64,000 nucleotides of DNA from Bacteroidota bacterium (GCA_023395395.1 JAEWZH010000016.1:1-64000); one strand, 5' to 3'; positions 36,478 through 45,748 are shown, counted from the first letter of the stretch. A program made the numbers and translations. Notes: generated by a model not told the origin, from the sequence alone.

Positions 36478-37749
36478 TTACTTTTGGTAAAACTCCTGAT
36501 TGGTCATATCGATAGCCTTAGGCCTTAGGAATACAATCTGGAGGATAAGTGCCAATAGCACCACACCTGCGAGTACGGCGAAGCCAATGCCAAGGTGTCC
36601 CTCTTGTGCCCAAGCACCGAGTACTTGCGTCACTACTGCTCCTGCAAGCACACCCACAAAGTTCATGAAGCCATAGGCTGTACTGCGGAGGCTGTCAGGG
36701 ACAAACTGGCAAAGGATAGGCATGTTATTGGCGTCGAATAGACCATAGCCGATTCCAAAAAAGAGTGCAGCCCCCACAATGGGCAAGGCGGTACTGCCAG
36801 TGCCTACAAAGATAAGCGCGGGGATAGTGAGTGCCAGTCCAATTGCACTCGTGTAGACCCGACCACGCAAGTTCTTCATCACCCATTTATCGCTGAGTAC
36901 TCCACCGATAAGTACGCCGATAAGGCTACTTGCGGCAATAGAGATGGTACTCATAGGTCCAGCCTGCATCATATCTATACCGAGATTCTCAGCAAAGAGG
37001 GTGGGCAACCAGTTCCGCACTGCCCAACCAGGTAGACTAGGAGCTGCAAACATCACGAGGATGACCCAAAAGGCAGGGGTGGTGAATAGTCGTCTGAGTC
37101 CGAGCTTCACCGGCACCTTTGCTACGACTGTATCGGCAGGGGCGTTCTTGGTGCTTACTGTGCGCTTGTCCATCAACACAAGGGAGAGAACAACCGCATA
37201 GACAACACCGATGATACCAAACCAATGGAAGGTCTCTTGCCAGCTGAGGTGGTGTGCTACGGTGGCACCAAATCCGCCTAAGGCTTGACCAAGATAAAGA
37301 CCTATCATGTGGATACCGGTGGCGAGCGAACGGGTCTTCCCCGTATGGTATTCAGTGATTAATGCTAGTCCGGCAGGGATGTAGAGCGCCTCACTCACTC
37401 CCATTAAGGCACGAAGCACCAACATCTGCTCAAATGAGGTGCAATAGCCCATCCCAAGCGTGATGGCACTCCAGACGCCTAGGCTGCCGACAATAATCCA
37501 CTTACGACTGAATCGATCGGCAAAACCACCTGCCACGGGACTAAGGAAAGCATAAATCCAGAGGAATACAGCCATAAGCATACCGAAGTTCTCCATGTTT
37601 TGGAGTGCTTCTATATCTACAGCAATGCTCTCACGCATCGTAGAGAGCACCTGGCGGTCTAAGTAATTTAGTAGTGCGACGATACTCAATAGCCCAACAA
37701 CCAGCCAGGCATACCATCTGCTATTCTTGATTTGTCTTACATCCGCCAT
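36478..37749 (-). CDS. MFS transporter, probable sialic acid permease (NanT-like)
   Basis: 423 residues with twelve hydrophobic segments. It has the MFS motif GGFADRFSRKW after helix 2, LNYLDRQVLSTMR in helix 1 (typical of the ACS/sugar-acid MFS branch) and a second GGVLSDKW-like loop mid-protein. It is the last gene of the mutarotase-creatininase-nanA-epimerase operon, 3 bp after the epimerase gene. Bacteroides and Tannerella nan operons contain an MFS NanT, so Neu5Ac uptake across the inner membrane is the likely role. The substrate is inferred from context. Confidence 0.88.
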   Translation of the reverse strand: MADVRQIKNSRWYAWLVVGLLSIVALLNYLDRQVLSTMRESIAVDIEALQNMENFGMLMAVFLWIYAFLSPVAGGFADRFSRKWIIVGSLGVWSAITLGMGYCTSFEQMLVLRALMGVSEALYIPAGLALITEYHTGKTRSLATGIHMIGLYLGQALGGFGATVAHHLSWQETFHWFGIIGVVYAVVLSLVLMDKRTVSTKNAPADTVVAKVPVKLGLRRLFTTPAFWVILVMFAAPSLPGWAVRNWLPTLFAENLGIDMMQAGPMSTISIAASSLIGVLIGGVLSDKWVMKNLRGRVYTSAIGLALTIPALIFVGTGSTALPIVGAALFFGIGYGLFDANNMPILCQFVPDSLRSTAYGFMNFVGVLAGAVVTQVLGAWAQEGHLGIGFAVLAGVVLLALILQIVFLRPKAIDMTNQEFYQK

Positions 37750-37752
37750 CGC

Positions 37753-38943
37753 TTATTGCTTTTTAGAGGTTAGCTCATCACACAGAAGTGATGCCTTGAC
37801 GAGCATCCGAGGGATATGGAAGGGGCCTTTGAATATATTACCCTTGGCAGGCTGAGCCACGGTACCATCACGGTGTAGATAGCCGTACCACTCTGGATGC
37901 TCCTTGTCCTTGAGATGTTCCCAAGCCCAATCATCGACCTTTTGGTACCAGTCGAGGTACTTCCCGTCGTCCGTGAGGAGGTAGGCATAGAGTGTAGCAA
38001 TCTGAGCCTCGGTTTGTGGCCACCAAAACTTCATGTCTTGTGAATAGTCCTGAGCTGGGAAGCCCTTGCAATCACGGAAGTTGATAATACCGCCATACCG
38101 GTCGTCCCAACCCCATTGCCACGCATCATCGAGAATAGTGGTAGAGAAGTCCCGCATCTCCTCTGCACATGAAAGATCCGGCATCAAGCGACTGGCTTCC
38201 ATGAGGAACCACGCAGTCTCTATACAGTGACCGGGGTTGATGACCCTGCCATTGAGGGTGTCGATTAGCTCGCCCTCTGGGGTCACCATCTCCAATACAC
38301 AATGGTACTTTGGCTGATAGAGCTTATCCTTAATGAGACGGAAGCTATCCTCTACTTGCTTGCGGAGCGTTTCATCTTCGGTCACTTGAGAGAGCACCAC
38401 AGCTACGTTGAGCATAATCATCGTGATGCTATGCCCTACCGTTTCAAGTGAAGGCAGGTACTTAGGCTCCAGCATACCCGGGGTAGCCAGCCACTGCTGT
38501 ACCTTATGGAATAGGTCGAGAGCTTTCTGGGCATAGCTTTGGTCTCCGGTTGCCTTGGCATACTCTGCCCAAGCGATAATCGCAAAGCTCTCCGAGAATA
38601 CATAGCGACGCTTCCTCAGTGGTGTACCGTCTCGCTTTACCTCGAAGTACATACGTCCATCTTTTGGGTCGAAGCAGTGCTGCTCTAGGAAGTCGAGAAT
38701 CTGTTTGCTCGCCTCGAGGTATTCGGGGCGTTGTGCTACATTATTGTAGGCGTAGGCAAATGTAAAAGCAGAGCGACCTTGAAACCAGACCGATTTGGTT
38801 TCGTCCATCAAGGTCCCATCTCTATCCAAGCAAGTCAGCATACCACCAAACTCTCGATCAAGACCATGCTTCAGCCAAAATGGGAGGAGACTCTCCGTGA
38901 GCTCAGAGCGATAGCGCTGAGCCTGTTTCGCAAAATCCAACAT
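37753..38943 (-). CDS. AGE-family N-acylglucosamine 2-epimerase
   Basis: 396 residues of the (alpha/alpha)6-barrel AGE/renin-binding-protein family: RSAFTFAYAYNNV near residue 57, then VINPGHCIETAWFLME near 236 and QDMKFWWPQTEAQIATLYAY near 308 with the catalytic histidine region. In Bacteroides nan operons this family replaces the classical NanE and converts ManNAc to GlcNAc after the lyase step. It lies 5 bp after nanA and 3 bp before the transporter. Related sugar epimerases such as cellobiose 2-epimerase are possible from the fold, but the operon argues for ManNAc. Confidence 0.88.
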   Translation of the reverse strand: MLDFAKQAQRYRSELTESLLPFWLKHGLDREFGGMLTCLDRDGTLMDETKSVWFQGRSAFTFAYAYNNVAQRPEYLEASKQILDFLEQHCFDPKDGRMYFEVKRDGTPLRKRRYVFSESFAIIAWAEYAKATGDQSYAQKALDLFHKVQQWLATPGMLEPKYLPSLETVGHSITMIMLNVAVVLSQVTEDETLRKQVEDSFRLIKDKLYQPKYHCVLEMVTPEGELIDTLNGRVINPGHCIETAWFLMEASRLMPDLSCAEEMRDFSTTILDDAWQWGWDDRYGGIINFRDCKGFPAQDYSQDMKFWWPQTEAQIATLYAYLLTDDGKYLDWYQKVDDWAWEHLKDKEHPEWYGYLHRDGTVAQPAKGNIFKGPFHIPRMLVKASLLCDELTSKKQ

Positions 38944-38948
38944 GATGA

Positions 38949-39881
38949 TTACTTCACAGCTACATTAAAGAAGTCGATGGCCTCCAACTCCCTCTTGATG
39001 GCATCAGACTCTGCAGGCTCAATCGTACGGAATGGGATGCGGTTAGGACCGAGATCAAGACCGAGGAGCTTCATGATATGCTTCCCGGCCACGATATTGC
39101 CACGGTACTTGGCAATTACATTGATGACATCCTGAGCATAGTTTTGATGTTGCACTGCAGCATCGATGTTGCCCTTGTTCCACTCTTCGATGATACTCAC
39201 GAGCCCACGACCATTGTAGTTGGCAGTACCACTGATACCTCCCTGAGCTCCACCCATTACTAAACCTGATAGGATGGTCTCGTCCTGACCATGGAGCATG
39301 TCAAACTTACCGCCCTCATAGAGCATACACTGATTGTACTCATATAGACTTTCGTAGGTGTACTTGATACCGGCAAAGTTAGGTATCTTGCCATCCACAT
39401 ACTTCAGGAAGTCTACCATGCTGAGGTAAGCACCGTTGAATACAGGGATGTGGTAAAAGTAGAATGGAAGCTCGGGTGCACCCTCGGCTATCTGAGCGCA
39501 GTAAGCAGCTAGCTCCTCTACTCTGCCGACCTTGGGGAATGGAGGTGCCATAGCACCAATGCCGTACACCCCAAGAGCTTGAGCATGCTCAGCGAGCTTA
39601 CGGCTGCTCTTGACACAAGTAGAGCCCACATGTACGATGACTTTAAAATCATCCCAAGCCTTGGTCGCATTGCGCCAAGCCTCTGCCAGCTGCATACGCT
39701 CCTCGTCCGTGAGCATATACCCTTCGCCACTCGAACCATTGATGAATACCCCCACTAGTCCATTTTTCCTAAGTAGCTCGGCATACTGAGGAATAACATT
39801 TACGTTTACCTCCTTGCCATCAGCCGTAAAAGGCGTAAATGGAGCCACTAGCAGACCCTTAATCTTTTCAAACTTTGCCAT
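38949..39881 (-). CDS. nanA: N-acetylneuraminate lyase
   Basis: 310 residues of the DHDPS/NAL family. FINGSSGEGYMLTDEERM near residue 47 carries the pyruvate-carboxylate-binding GSSGE, typical of sialic acid lyases and unlike the GTTGE of DapA. The catalytic Tyr is in FYFYHIPVF near 141, and the Schiff-base Lys in AGIKYTYESLYEY near 172. It splits Neu5Ac into ManNAc and pyruvate. It is central in the operon; the 5-bp gap to the epimerase gene suggests tight coupling. Confidence 0.95.
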   Translation of the reverse strand: MAKFEKIKGLLVAPFTPFTADGKEVNVNVIPQYAELLRKNGLVGVFINGSSGEGYMLTDEERMQLAEAWRNATKAWDDFKVIVHVGSTCVKSSRKLAEHAQALGVYGIGAMAPPFPKVGRVEELAAYCAQIAEGAPELPFYFYHIPVFNGAYLSMVDFLKYVDGKIPNFAGIKYTYESLYEYNQCMLYEGGKFDMLHGQDETILSGLVMGGAQGGISGTANYNGRGLVSIIEEWNKGNIDAAVQHQNYAQDVINVIAKYRGNIVAGKHIMKLLGLDLGPNRIPFRTIEPAESDAIKRELEAIDFFNVAVK

Positions 39882-39913
39882 AATTTTTCTCTCTAATATA
39901 TTGTATTTCTTTA

Positions 39914-40675
39914 TTATTTATCATAGAGTTGATCCTTCTCCACGAGATCTACTAGGAGCTGAGCAATCTCCTGAGCACAAGCCTCAGCAAAGGCTTTGCC
40001 CTTCTCTCGGGTAGACTTGCTTGGGTCTCCAATGCCGGTGTCTTTGGTCACATCGAGCCAATTGCGAGGTGTCCATGCAATCCCTTTTCTGAGCCCATCG
40101 ACTGTCCATCCATGTTGTTTCCCCTCTCCGGCATGTTCAAGCTCCACCAGGTGAGGGAAGTAGTGCATCATCACCGAGGTCTCTAGTTCACCAGCGTGTT
40201 CACCAGGCTCATCGAAGTACTCCTTTTCGGGCACAGCTTTCCACCACTCGGCAGAGAGTATAAGGAAGTCGGGGTAGTCTACTGCCAGATCTCTGATCAT
40301 ATTCTTGAAACTATTACCTCCGTGCCCATTGAGAATCAGCAGAATATTTATCCCTTGCTCATCCAGGCTCTCCACTATATCACTGAGGATACCCGCTTGG
40401 GTCTCATAGCGCGCATGGATGCAGAATGGAAGCTCCCTCTGCCCGGGATTTTGTGCTCCAAAGGGTACCGGAGGGAGTACCATTGTGTGGACCCCCTCTT
40501 CCCAGGCAAGACGAGCTGCGTCTAGCCCTATCGCCTGTGAAAGATAGCAGTCGGTGAGATAAGGCAGGTGGTAATTGTGTGGCTCGGTAGCGCCCCAAGG
40601 GAGTATTGCGATGTGGTACTCCCCTTTTCGTACACGACCATAATTGGCGGTACTTAAATCAAAATTCTTTATCAT
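39914..40675 (-). CDS. Creatininase-family amidohydrolase within the nan operon
   Basis: About 253 residues from ATG 40675, which overlaps the upstream stop in an ATGA arrangement; a longer start 15 nt upstream is possible. The metal-binding pattern of the creatininase superfamily is complete: PWGATEPHNYHLPYLTD near residue 28, NGHGGNSFKNM near 117 and GEHAGELETSVM near 155. Members hydrolyse cyclic amides or formamides (creatininase, MftE, FAPy-deformylase-like enzymes). It is translationally coupled to the mutarotase gene and precedes nanA by 32 bp. A role on a lactam, acyl or anhydro form of a sialic acid is speculation; the true substrate is unknown. Confidence 0.85.
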   Translation of the reverse strand: MIKNFDLSTANYGRVRKGEYHIAILPWGATEPHNYHLPYLTDCYLSQAIGLDAARLAWEEGVHTMVLPPVPFGAQNPGQRELPFCIHARYETQAGILSDIVESLDEQGINILLILNGHGGNSFKNMIRDLAVDYPDFLILSAEWWKAVPEKEYFDEPGEHAGELETSVMMHYFPHLVELEHAGEGKQHGWTVDGLRKGIAWTPRNWLDVTKDTGIGDPSKSTREKGKAFAEACAQEIAQLLVDLVEKDQLYDK

Positions 40676-41856
40676 AACTTCTGTCTCCAACCATCAAATG
40701 TACGTACTCCGGGTTTGCGTTCTCCTCCAATCACGGTCGCAGCCTCAGGCGAAATGGTCAGCACCGCACCTGCTGTGGCAAAGGCCTTGTCGGTAGCTAC
40801 AATTTCCCATCCATTCGTGGTGGGGACAAAACGAATAATATGTGGCATGAAGTGATAATCCTCCTCCGGCATGCTCATATATGCCTTTCCCTCTTCGGCA
40901 TACTGATTTAGGAGCTCCTGATTGCCATCACGAGTGGCAATACTCTTGTAAAAACCACGCATCACAGCTGGCTCAAATACTTCCCAATCTACGCCACCGA
41001 CTGCATACACTTGCTTCGTTTGAGGTTCCACGGCTACAGTGCTGCCAACGAAGAGGAGCTGCCGACCATTCTCCAATGTAGGACGCTCAGCAATGAGTTC
41101 CCACTCAGGCACTTCGGCATTCAAGTCAATACGATATGCCTTGTCGTGCATGTAAGGAGGTTGCTCTAGACCTACAGCAGGTCTATACCCACCAAAAATA
41201 TAGAAACAACCATCCAGTACAAAGCTCACGCACTGGATGCGAGCACCATCGGGGAGCACCGCAATCGTCTTGTGCTCGCCTGTCTTGAGATTGACCTGAA
41301 CCAAACTATCCATCGGCACACCGTCAGCGACCCAACCACCAGCCAAGAAGAGGCTGTCTCCAAAGTAAGCCCCACTGCCCTCAAACCATCCTGTAGGGAG
41401 CTTGACATCCAACAGTCGTACCCCCCTCTCGGTTACTTCATGAATCGTATCGAATGCCTTGGCACCATCTGTGCCACCAATGAAGTAGAGCTGCTTGCCA
41501 TCACTACTCGGTATAGAGGCACCGTAAGCGATAGGGGCGACCAACTCGCCTAGACGAATCGTCTCATCGCCCCTCAAACCATAGACAGATTTGTAGAACT
41601 TCTTTGTCCCTCCCTCGCTCGGACCTTTGTCTGGGAAGTTGCACCCCCCGCCATAAATCGTCCATTCACCTAGATTACCTCCGAATGCTCCCGATACCCC
41701 TTTGATGAAGCCAGCCTCCGGGTATAGGCTTGCTTCTGTACTAATTGCCAACTTCTGTAGCATCATCACCTCTTCTTCCTTATTATCACAACCACACCCC
41801 ACAAGACCGATTCCCATCAAAGCAATCAGTCCAAGGGCAATCATATACCTATTCAT
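40672..41856 (-). CDS. Cyclically permuted mutarotase / kelch lipoprotein (NanM-like)
   Basis: 394 residues. The signal peptide ends in a lipobox (MNRYMIALGLIALMGIGLVG, Cys at residue 21). Kelch-type blades follow: TIYGGGCNF near residue 68, LYFIGGTDGAK near 122, LFLAGGWVADG near 168, FYIFGGYRP near 218 and VYAVGGVDW near 288. The order fits the cyclically permuted mutarotase family of Bacteroidetes, related to E. coli NanM, which speeds alpha/beta anomer conversion of Neu5Ac. It is the first gene of the operon and is coupled to the creatininase gene by a 4-bp overlap. Confidence 0.9.
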   Translation of the reverse strand: MNRYMIALGLIALMGIGLVGCGCDNKEEEVMMLQKLAISTEASLYPEAGFIKGVSGAFGGNLGEWTIYGGGCNFPDKGPSEGGTKKFYKSVYGLRGDETIRLGELVAPIAYGASIPSSDGKQLYFIGGTDGAKAFDTIHEVTERGVRLLDVKLPTGWFEGSGAYFGDSLFLAGGWVADGVPMDSLVQVNLKTGEHKTIAVLPDGARIQCVSFVLDGCFYIFGGYRPAVGLEQPPYMHDKAYRIDLNAEVPEWELIAERPTLENGRQLLFVGSTVAVEPQTKQVYAVGGVDWEVFEPAVMRGFYKSIATRDGNQELLNQYAEEGKAYMSMPEEDYHFMPHIIRFVPTTNGWEIVATDKAFATAGAVLTISPEAATVIGGERKPGVRTFDGWRQKL

Positions 41857-41883
41857 AAAAAAAGACTAGTCTTACCTACCTCA

Positions 41884-41891
41884 CAAATCTA
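41884..41891 (-). promoter_or_regulatory. nan operon promoter -7 element
   Basis: TAGATTTG on the minus strand 28 nt upstream of the mutarotase ATG; a TTG lies slightly closer than usual. Confidence 0.45.
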
Positions 41892-41994
41892 CCCAAAATC
41901 TCTGACACAACCTCGATAAATAAACTTGTCTGGATCCCGCAAGCAGTGGTTTCTGCTCTCTTGAGAGCATACCTTTTCGAGAGAGTCTCAGAGG

Positions 41995-42086
41995 TTGTCT
42001 CTCTATAGAGACAACGTAGTCTCTCGGTATAGAGACTTTTGTTTCTCTATGGAGACAACTCAGTCTCTCGGTATAGAGACTTTTGT
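41995..42086. repeat. Second 22-bp tandem repeat array
   Basis: Four units with left edges (GTCTCTC or GTTTCTC) at 41997, 42019, 42041 and 42063, 22 bp apart. Unit 1 contains the same palindrome CTCTATAGAG as the array at 20641. Units 2 and 4 share an identical 25-nt stretch (42018-42042 and 42062-42086). The array lies between the btuB terminator and the nan promoter; no gene is seen in 41857-42224. Confidence 0.8.
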
Positions 42087-42145
42087 CCTTAGGGGATAAA
42101 ACAGCTCTCTTTCTATAGATAGATACCCAATTGGAGGAATAAAGA

Positions 42146-42190
42146 AATCACCTCTATAGAAACCCCGAGAGGGAATCTATGGAGGTGATT
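42146..42190 (-). terminator. btuB terminator
   Basis: 15-nt arms (42146-42160 and 42176-42190) with a single G-U/mismatch; on the minus strand TTTCTTTATT follows. Confidence 0.75.
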
Positions 42191-42224
42191 TATCTCTGTT
42201 CAACTACTTTCCCCAACCAATCTC

Positions 42225-44282
42225 CTATCGGATATTGGGGGTAAGGGTGATAAATAGCTCGAAGTTTCGCCCAGGCATAGGATAGCCCATGACGGTCTGA
42301 TAGTCTACGTTGAAGAGATTTTTTACGGCAAACTTGAGGCTGACATCTATGAGGCGAGTAGCAATAAGTTTTTCTATCGAGATGTCGTGCATGTGATAGG
42401 GCGCAACGACCGATAATCGGCTAGGACTATTGCTCGTGGTGGTGAAGCGTTCGCTATAATAGGCATATTTATAGGCGAGCCTCCAAGAACTATAAGTGCC
42501 TCTCGTAATCAGCGAAACTGAGTGGAGGGGTACGTAGACCAGCTGTTTGCCGATGGAATTGTCATTCTGAAAGATGGAAGGGCCTTCATTGATGGAAGGT
42601 GTCCAGGAGTAATTGGCCTGAAGGTCTACCTGTGCTTTATTCGAGAAGCGGTAAGTGGTTTGTAGTGCACTCTCAATCCCGTAAGCGTGGATGTTTTTGT
42701 AATTAATGGGTGTCCAAACCGAGTTACTCCCCCCTGCAGGTAGCCAGACAATCCAGTCTCGGACTCGTGAGTCGAACCAGTTGATCGAACCAGATACTTT
42801 CCAATCCTTGTCACCAAATGCGTAGGTCAAACCGATATCATAGGTGAGCCCTTTCTCAGGTAAAAGATTGGGATTGCCACCGGGTATGTAGTAGAGGTCA
42901 TTGAGTGTCGGTTCGTGGTAGTTGCGACTTATGGATGCCACCAATGCAAGGTTGGCAGGTCTGTAGAGTAGGTAATCGACAAAGAGCGCAGGGATAAGTG
43001 GAGTAGAGCGATTGCCATAGACTTCAAACCGAAGTGCAGGAGAGATGCCTAGGCGGTCGGTAGGGGTATATTTGGCAGATAGATAGAGACTGCCCTCTAC
43101 TCGCTTGTGTAGTAGACCTTTGGAAAGGTCTGAATCTCCCGTAGCATGCACTTTACCTGCGGTACGTGCTTGTTGGAATGCGACTTTAGCAGATCCATTG
43201 AGCATCAACTGAGGTGTGGCAAACCACTGTGCCTTGCTCTCTACAAAGGTATTGTGCAATAAGCTGCGGGTCTGGTAGAAATAGGTAACGGCGCCGTCTA
43301 CGACCGCCCTTGAACCATTGTCATAAGAAATATAGGATGTGCTGTGCCCTAGTCTGCTCTCCAGCGACCACTTTTCACCAATAAAATGGTGAGAAAGCAC
43401 TCCTCGTATGCTTTGCTCTTTATTTTCATTGACCCTGAGAGCAGGATTGCCATAGTCCACAGACATCAGGGGGAGTTGCCTATAGCTGCTTGTCCCCCAT
43501 AGAGATAGTCCTAATTGGTGCGCTTTAGCCGGCTGATAGGATAGCTCTTGTAGGAGGTGGAAGTCTCTAAAGGCTCCATTGCTATTGCGCTCCCTTGGAT
43601 GATAGGAGCTGATAATCTGGCCTTCCTCGTCCTTAATGTCTGCCCACTTATTGGTGTTGGTGTACTCGAAGTCGTTGCGGCTTGAGGCAGCGACCAGTCG
43701 AGTGCTGCTCTTCCATCGCTCGCCACTGTAAGTGTAGCGGAGGTATTCATCAAAGGTTTTATATGAGCCTATCCCTTGAGTATAGGTGAGGGAGTGACCA
43801 TCAGAGAGCTTGGAGAGATCAGTACTCAGCACCACTGCACCTCCAAGTCCACCGCTTCCTTGGCTGATCGAGCTAGAGCCGTGTAGCAGTGTCGCATCAT
43901 CTACAAAGTAACTTGGAATCAAGCTAAAGTCAGTAAATCCTAATGTAGGCGAATTGAGTGCCAGCCCATTCCAATCCACTCTGGTGTGACTGGCTGCCGT
44001 GCCACGAAATGAGACAGTACTGAGTGCTCCTCGCCCTTGCTCTTTGACAAAGATCCCACTGCCATAGGTGAGCACATCACCAAGTGAGAGCGCAATATTA
44101 TCATGGAGGACAAGTGGCTCTACCTTGCTCTGCATCACCCCAATCTGACTGAGAGGTCGGCGACTAATTACTTCTAATACCGACAGATTATATTGCTGTT
44201 GTACAAAAAGAGTATCGCGCTCCTCTGCACTTATAGGGAGTGCGAGGAACGCGATACTAAATATGGCTAGCAAGAGCCTCAT
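42225..44282 (-). CDS. btuB: TonB-dependent cobalamin receptor (BtuB)
   Basis: 685 residues: signal peptide (MRLLLAIFSIAFLALPISA), a plug domain (LGDVLTYGSGIFVKEQG near residue 67, VSFRGTAASHTRVDWNG near 90), and a 22-strand barrel ending in NFELFITLTPNIR. No CarboxypepD_reg domain is present, unlike the other two receptors here. It follows the BtuG-like gene by 9 bp under a cobalamin riboswitch, which fixes the ligand class as a corrinoid. Terminated by a hairpin 35 bp downstream. Confidence 0.9.
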   Translation of the reverse strand: MRLLLAIFSIAFLALPISAEERDTLFVQQQYNLSVLEVISRRPLSQIGVMQSKVEPLVLHDNIALSLGDVLTYGSGIFVKEQGRGALSTVSFRGTAASHTRVDWNGLALNSPTLGFTDFSLIPSYFVDDATLLHGSSSISQGSGGLGGAVVLSTDLSKLSDGHSLTYTQGIGSYKTFDEYLRYTYSGERWKSSTRLVAASSRNDFEYTNTNKWADIKDEEGQIISSYHPRERNSNGAFRDFHLLQELSYQPAKAHQLGLSLWGTSSYRQLPLMSVDYGNPALRVNENKEQSIRGVLSHHFIGEKWSLESRLGHSTSYISYDNGSRAVVDGAVTYFYQTRSLLHNTFVESKAQWFATPQLMLNGSAKVAFQQARTAGKVHATGDSDLSKGLLHKRVEGSLYLSAKYTPTDRLGISPALRFEVYGNRSTPLIPALFVDYLLYRPANLALVASISRNYHEPTLNDLYYIPGGNPNLLPEKGLTYDIGLTYAFGDKDWKVSGSINWFDSRVRDWIVWLPAGGSNSVWTPINYKNIHAYGIESALQTTYRFSNKAQVDLQANYSWTPSINEGPSIFQNDNSIGKQLVYVPLHSVSLITRGTYSSWRLAYKYAYYSERFTTTSNSPSRLSVVAPYHMHDISIEKLIATRLIDVSLKFAVKNLFNVDYQTVMGYPMPGRNFELFITLTPNIR

Positions 44283-44291
44283 TGGGATTAA

Positions 44292-45413
44292 TTATTTCTT
44301 GACGTAAAATACGAAGTCGATGGGCAGTACCCCCACTGAGAAGCTATCGAGCTTCTGACCATCTGCGGAGTACCTATATACTGTACCCTCTTGTTTGTTG
44401 TCCTTACTGTCTCCGATGTAAAGGTCGCCATTTGGTGCTACAGCTAGGGAGTAGGTATTACAATTAGATGGCATATTGACGAAAGGTGTAGCCGGAATCT
44501 CTTTGTCTGTAATATTCATCTTGAAGACATGAGGAGCATTGAAGAAGTAGAAAGCATCGCCAGCGAGATTCATCCTGAGGTGCGAAGTCGCAGGATACAT
44601 AAGGTCCTTAAACTTCGTAATCTCCCCACCAACCTGATGTGCGGCATAGTTGGCCTTGGTGTCAATTGTCCAGATGGTAGGATTCTTACCCATCCAAGAC
44701 TGACCTTCGCAGAGTACCCATACCCTGCCATTCTTGTCCATCCCCATGGACTTTGGCTGTAATCCTACCTCAATCTCCTTGACCACTTTGTCCTGAGTCG
44801 TATCGATAAGTAGTACCTTGCTATTGTTGCTCCAGCAACTTACAAGTACGCGCTTGTCGTCTACTTTTAGCCACTCCTCTGTACTGAGGTCGTACTTCCC
44901 CGCACCAGGCATAGCAGACTGATAAGTAGTGATTTTGCCGGTTGTCGTCATCGTTCGAGGATTGAAGATTGTGATATCGCCCGAACCCAAGTGAGACACG
45001 TATGCTTTGTCGGCACTTACGAAGTAGATGTACCGTGGGCTCTCGATCTCGAGCTGACCGGTACGCTTCATCGTCTGAGGGTTTAGCTTATAGATGATAT
45101 TAGAGTTGCCAACAGCTATGTACAAGTCGTTGCCAAAGAGGGATCCGCTTTGTGCTGTATCACCCAGCTTAATACCATTAGTTTTGTTGAATACTTCTCT
45201 TGTAAGCTTCTTACTGGCTGGTGCATACGCATCTATAGATGCATTAGCTTTGCCATAACCTCCTGAATTAATGACATACACAGTCAGAGACTCAAGATTT
45301 ATCGGATCTGGCGTTGGTTGGTCATTGTTAGGAGCACAGCTGGTGGCGAGTGCGAAGAGCATCAGAGACAGAGCTCCGATGCGTAGCGATAGATTACCGA
45401 GATACTTTTTCAT
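44292..45413 (-). CDS. btuG: YncE/DUF5074-type beta-propeller lipoprotein (BtuG-like)
   Basis: 373 residues with a lipoprotein signal (MKKYLGNLSLRIGALSLMLF, then ALATSC with Cys at 26). The body has seven-blade propeller repeats: LYIAVGNSNIIYKLNPQTM near residue 110, FNPRTMTTTGKI, VLLIDTTQDKVVKEIEVGLQ near 205, and GRVWVLCEG. Family members adjacent to btuB in Bacteroides (BtuG) bind cobalamin at the cell surface with very high affinity and hand it to BtuB. Here it is the first gene behind a cobalamin riboswitch, so the role is well supported by context. Confidence 0.85.
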   Translation of the reverse strand: MKKYLGNLSLRIGALSLMLFALATSCAPNNDQPTPDPINLESLTVYVINSGGYGKANASIDAYAPASKKLTREVFNKTNGIKLGDTAQSGSLFGNDLYIAVGNSNIIYKLNPQTMKRTGQLEIESPRYIYFVSADKAYVSHLGSGDITIFNPRTMTTTGKITTYQSAMPGAGKYDLSTEEWLKVDDKRVLVSCWSNNSKVLLIDTTQDKVVKEIEVGLQPKSMGMDKNGRVWVLCEGQSWMGKNPTIWTIDTKANYAAHQVGGEITKFKDLMYPATSHLRMNLAGDAFYFFNAPHVFKMNITDKEIPATPFVNMPSNCNTYSLAVAPNGDLYIGDSKDNKQEGTVYRYSADGQKLDSFSVGVLPIDFVFYVKK

Positions 45414-45519
45414 TTCCTTTTCTCCCTTTTTGATAGTTAGAATACTTATAACTCACTTGGGGTGCAACGCCAACAAAGAGAAGAAAAGGCAGCAGAGACT
45501 GCTCTATTTGACCATCCCT

Positions 45520-45745
45520 CCACACCCGGAAGGCGACAGCAACTCCTCGTGCAAGCGTATTGCACCGATCGAAGGGTAGGTCTCCCGGCTTAGCTCCATT
45601 CCTTACTGTCGCCTTCCCAAGTCGTATCAACGACCCAGTGGCTTGCTTGACAGTCAGTTGCCCTAAAATAATAGGGTCGAAAGCATCACGGTAGCGGGTA
45701 CTGCTTTGGATTACACACCAAATTCCCTTAACACCTCTTTCACGT
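45520..45745 (-). ncRNA. Cobalamin riboswitch
   Basis: On the minus strand the conserved aptamer blocks appear in order: AAGGGAATTTGGTGT (near 45729), CAGTACCCGCTACCGTGATG, GCCACTGG, GGGAAGGCG, and the B12 box AGCCGGGAGACCTACC (near 45589-45574). Downstream, CTGTCGCCTTCC (45538-45527) is the exact complement of the aptamer segment at 45617-45606, a 12-bp alternative pairing that can act as the expression switch. A 5-bp hairpin followed by CTTTTCTT (near 45480-45500) may be the terminator. It controls btuG-btuB, which would be shut off when cobalamin is plentiful. Confidence 0.92.
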
Positions 45746-45748
45746 CTG

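Noticed and set aside
45394..45630. Small open frame upstream of btuG
   Set aside because: It lies within the cobalamin riboswitch and expression platform, whose conserved blocks explain the sequence.
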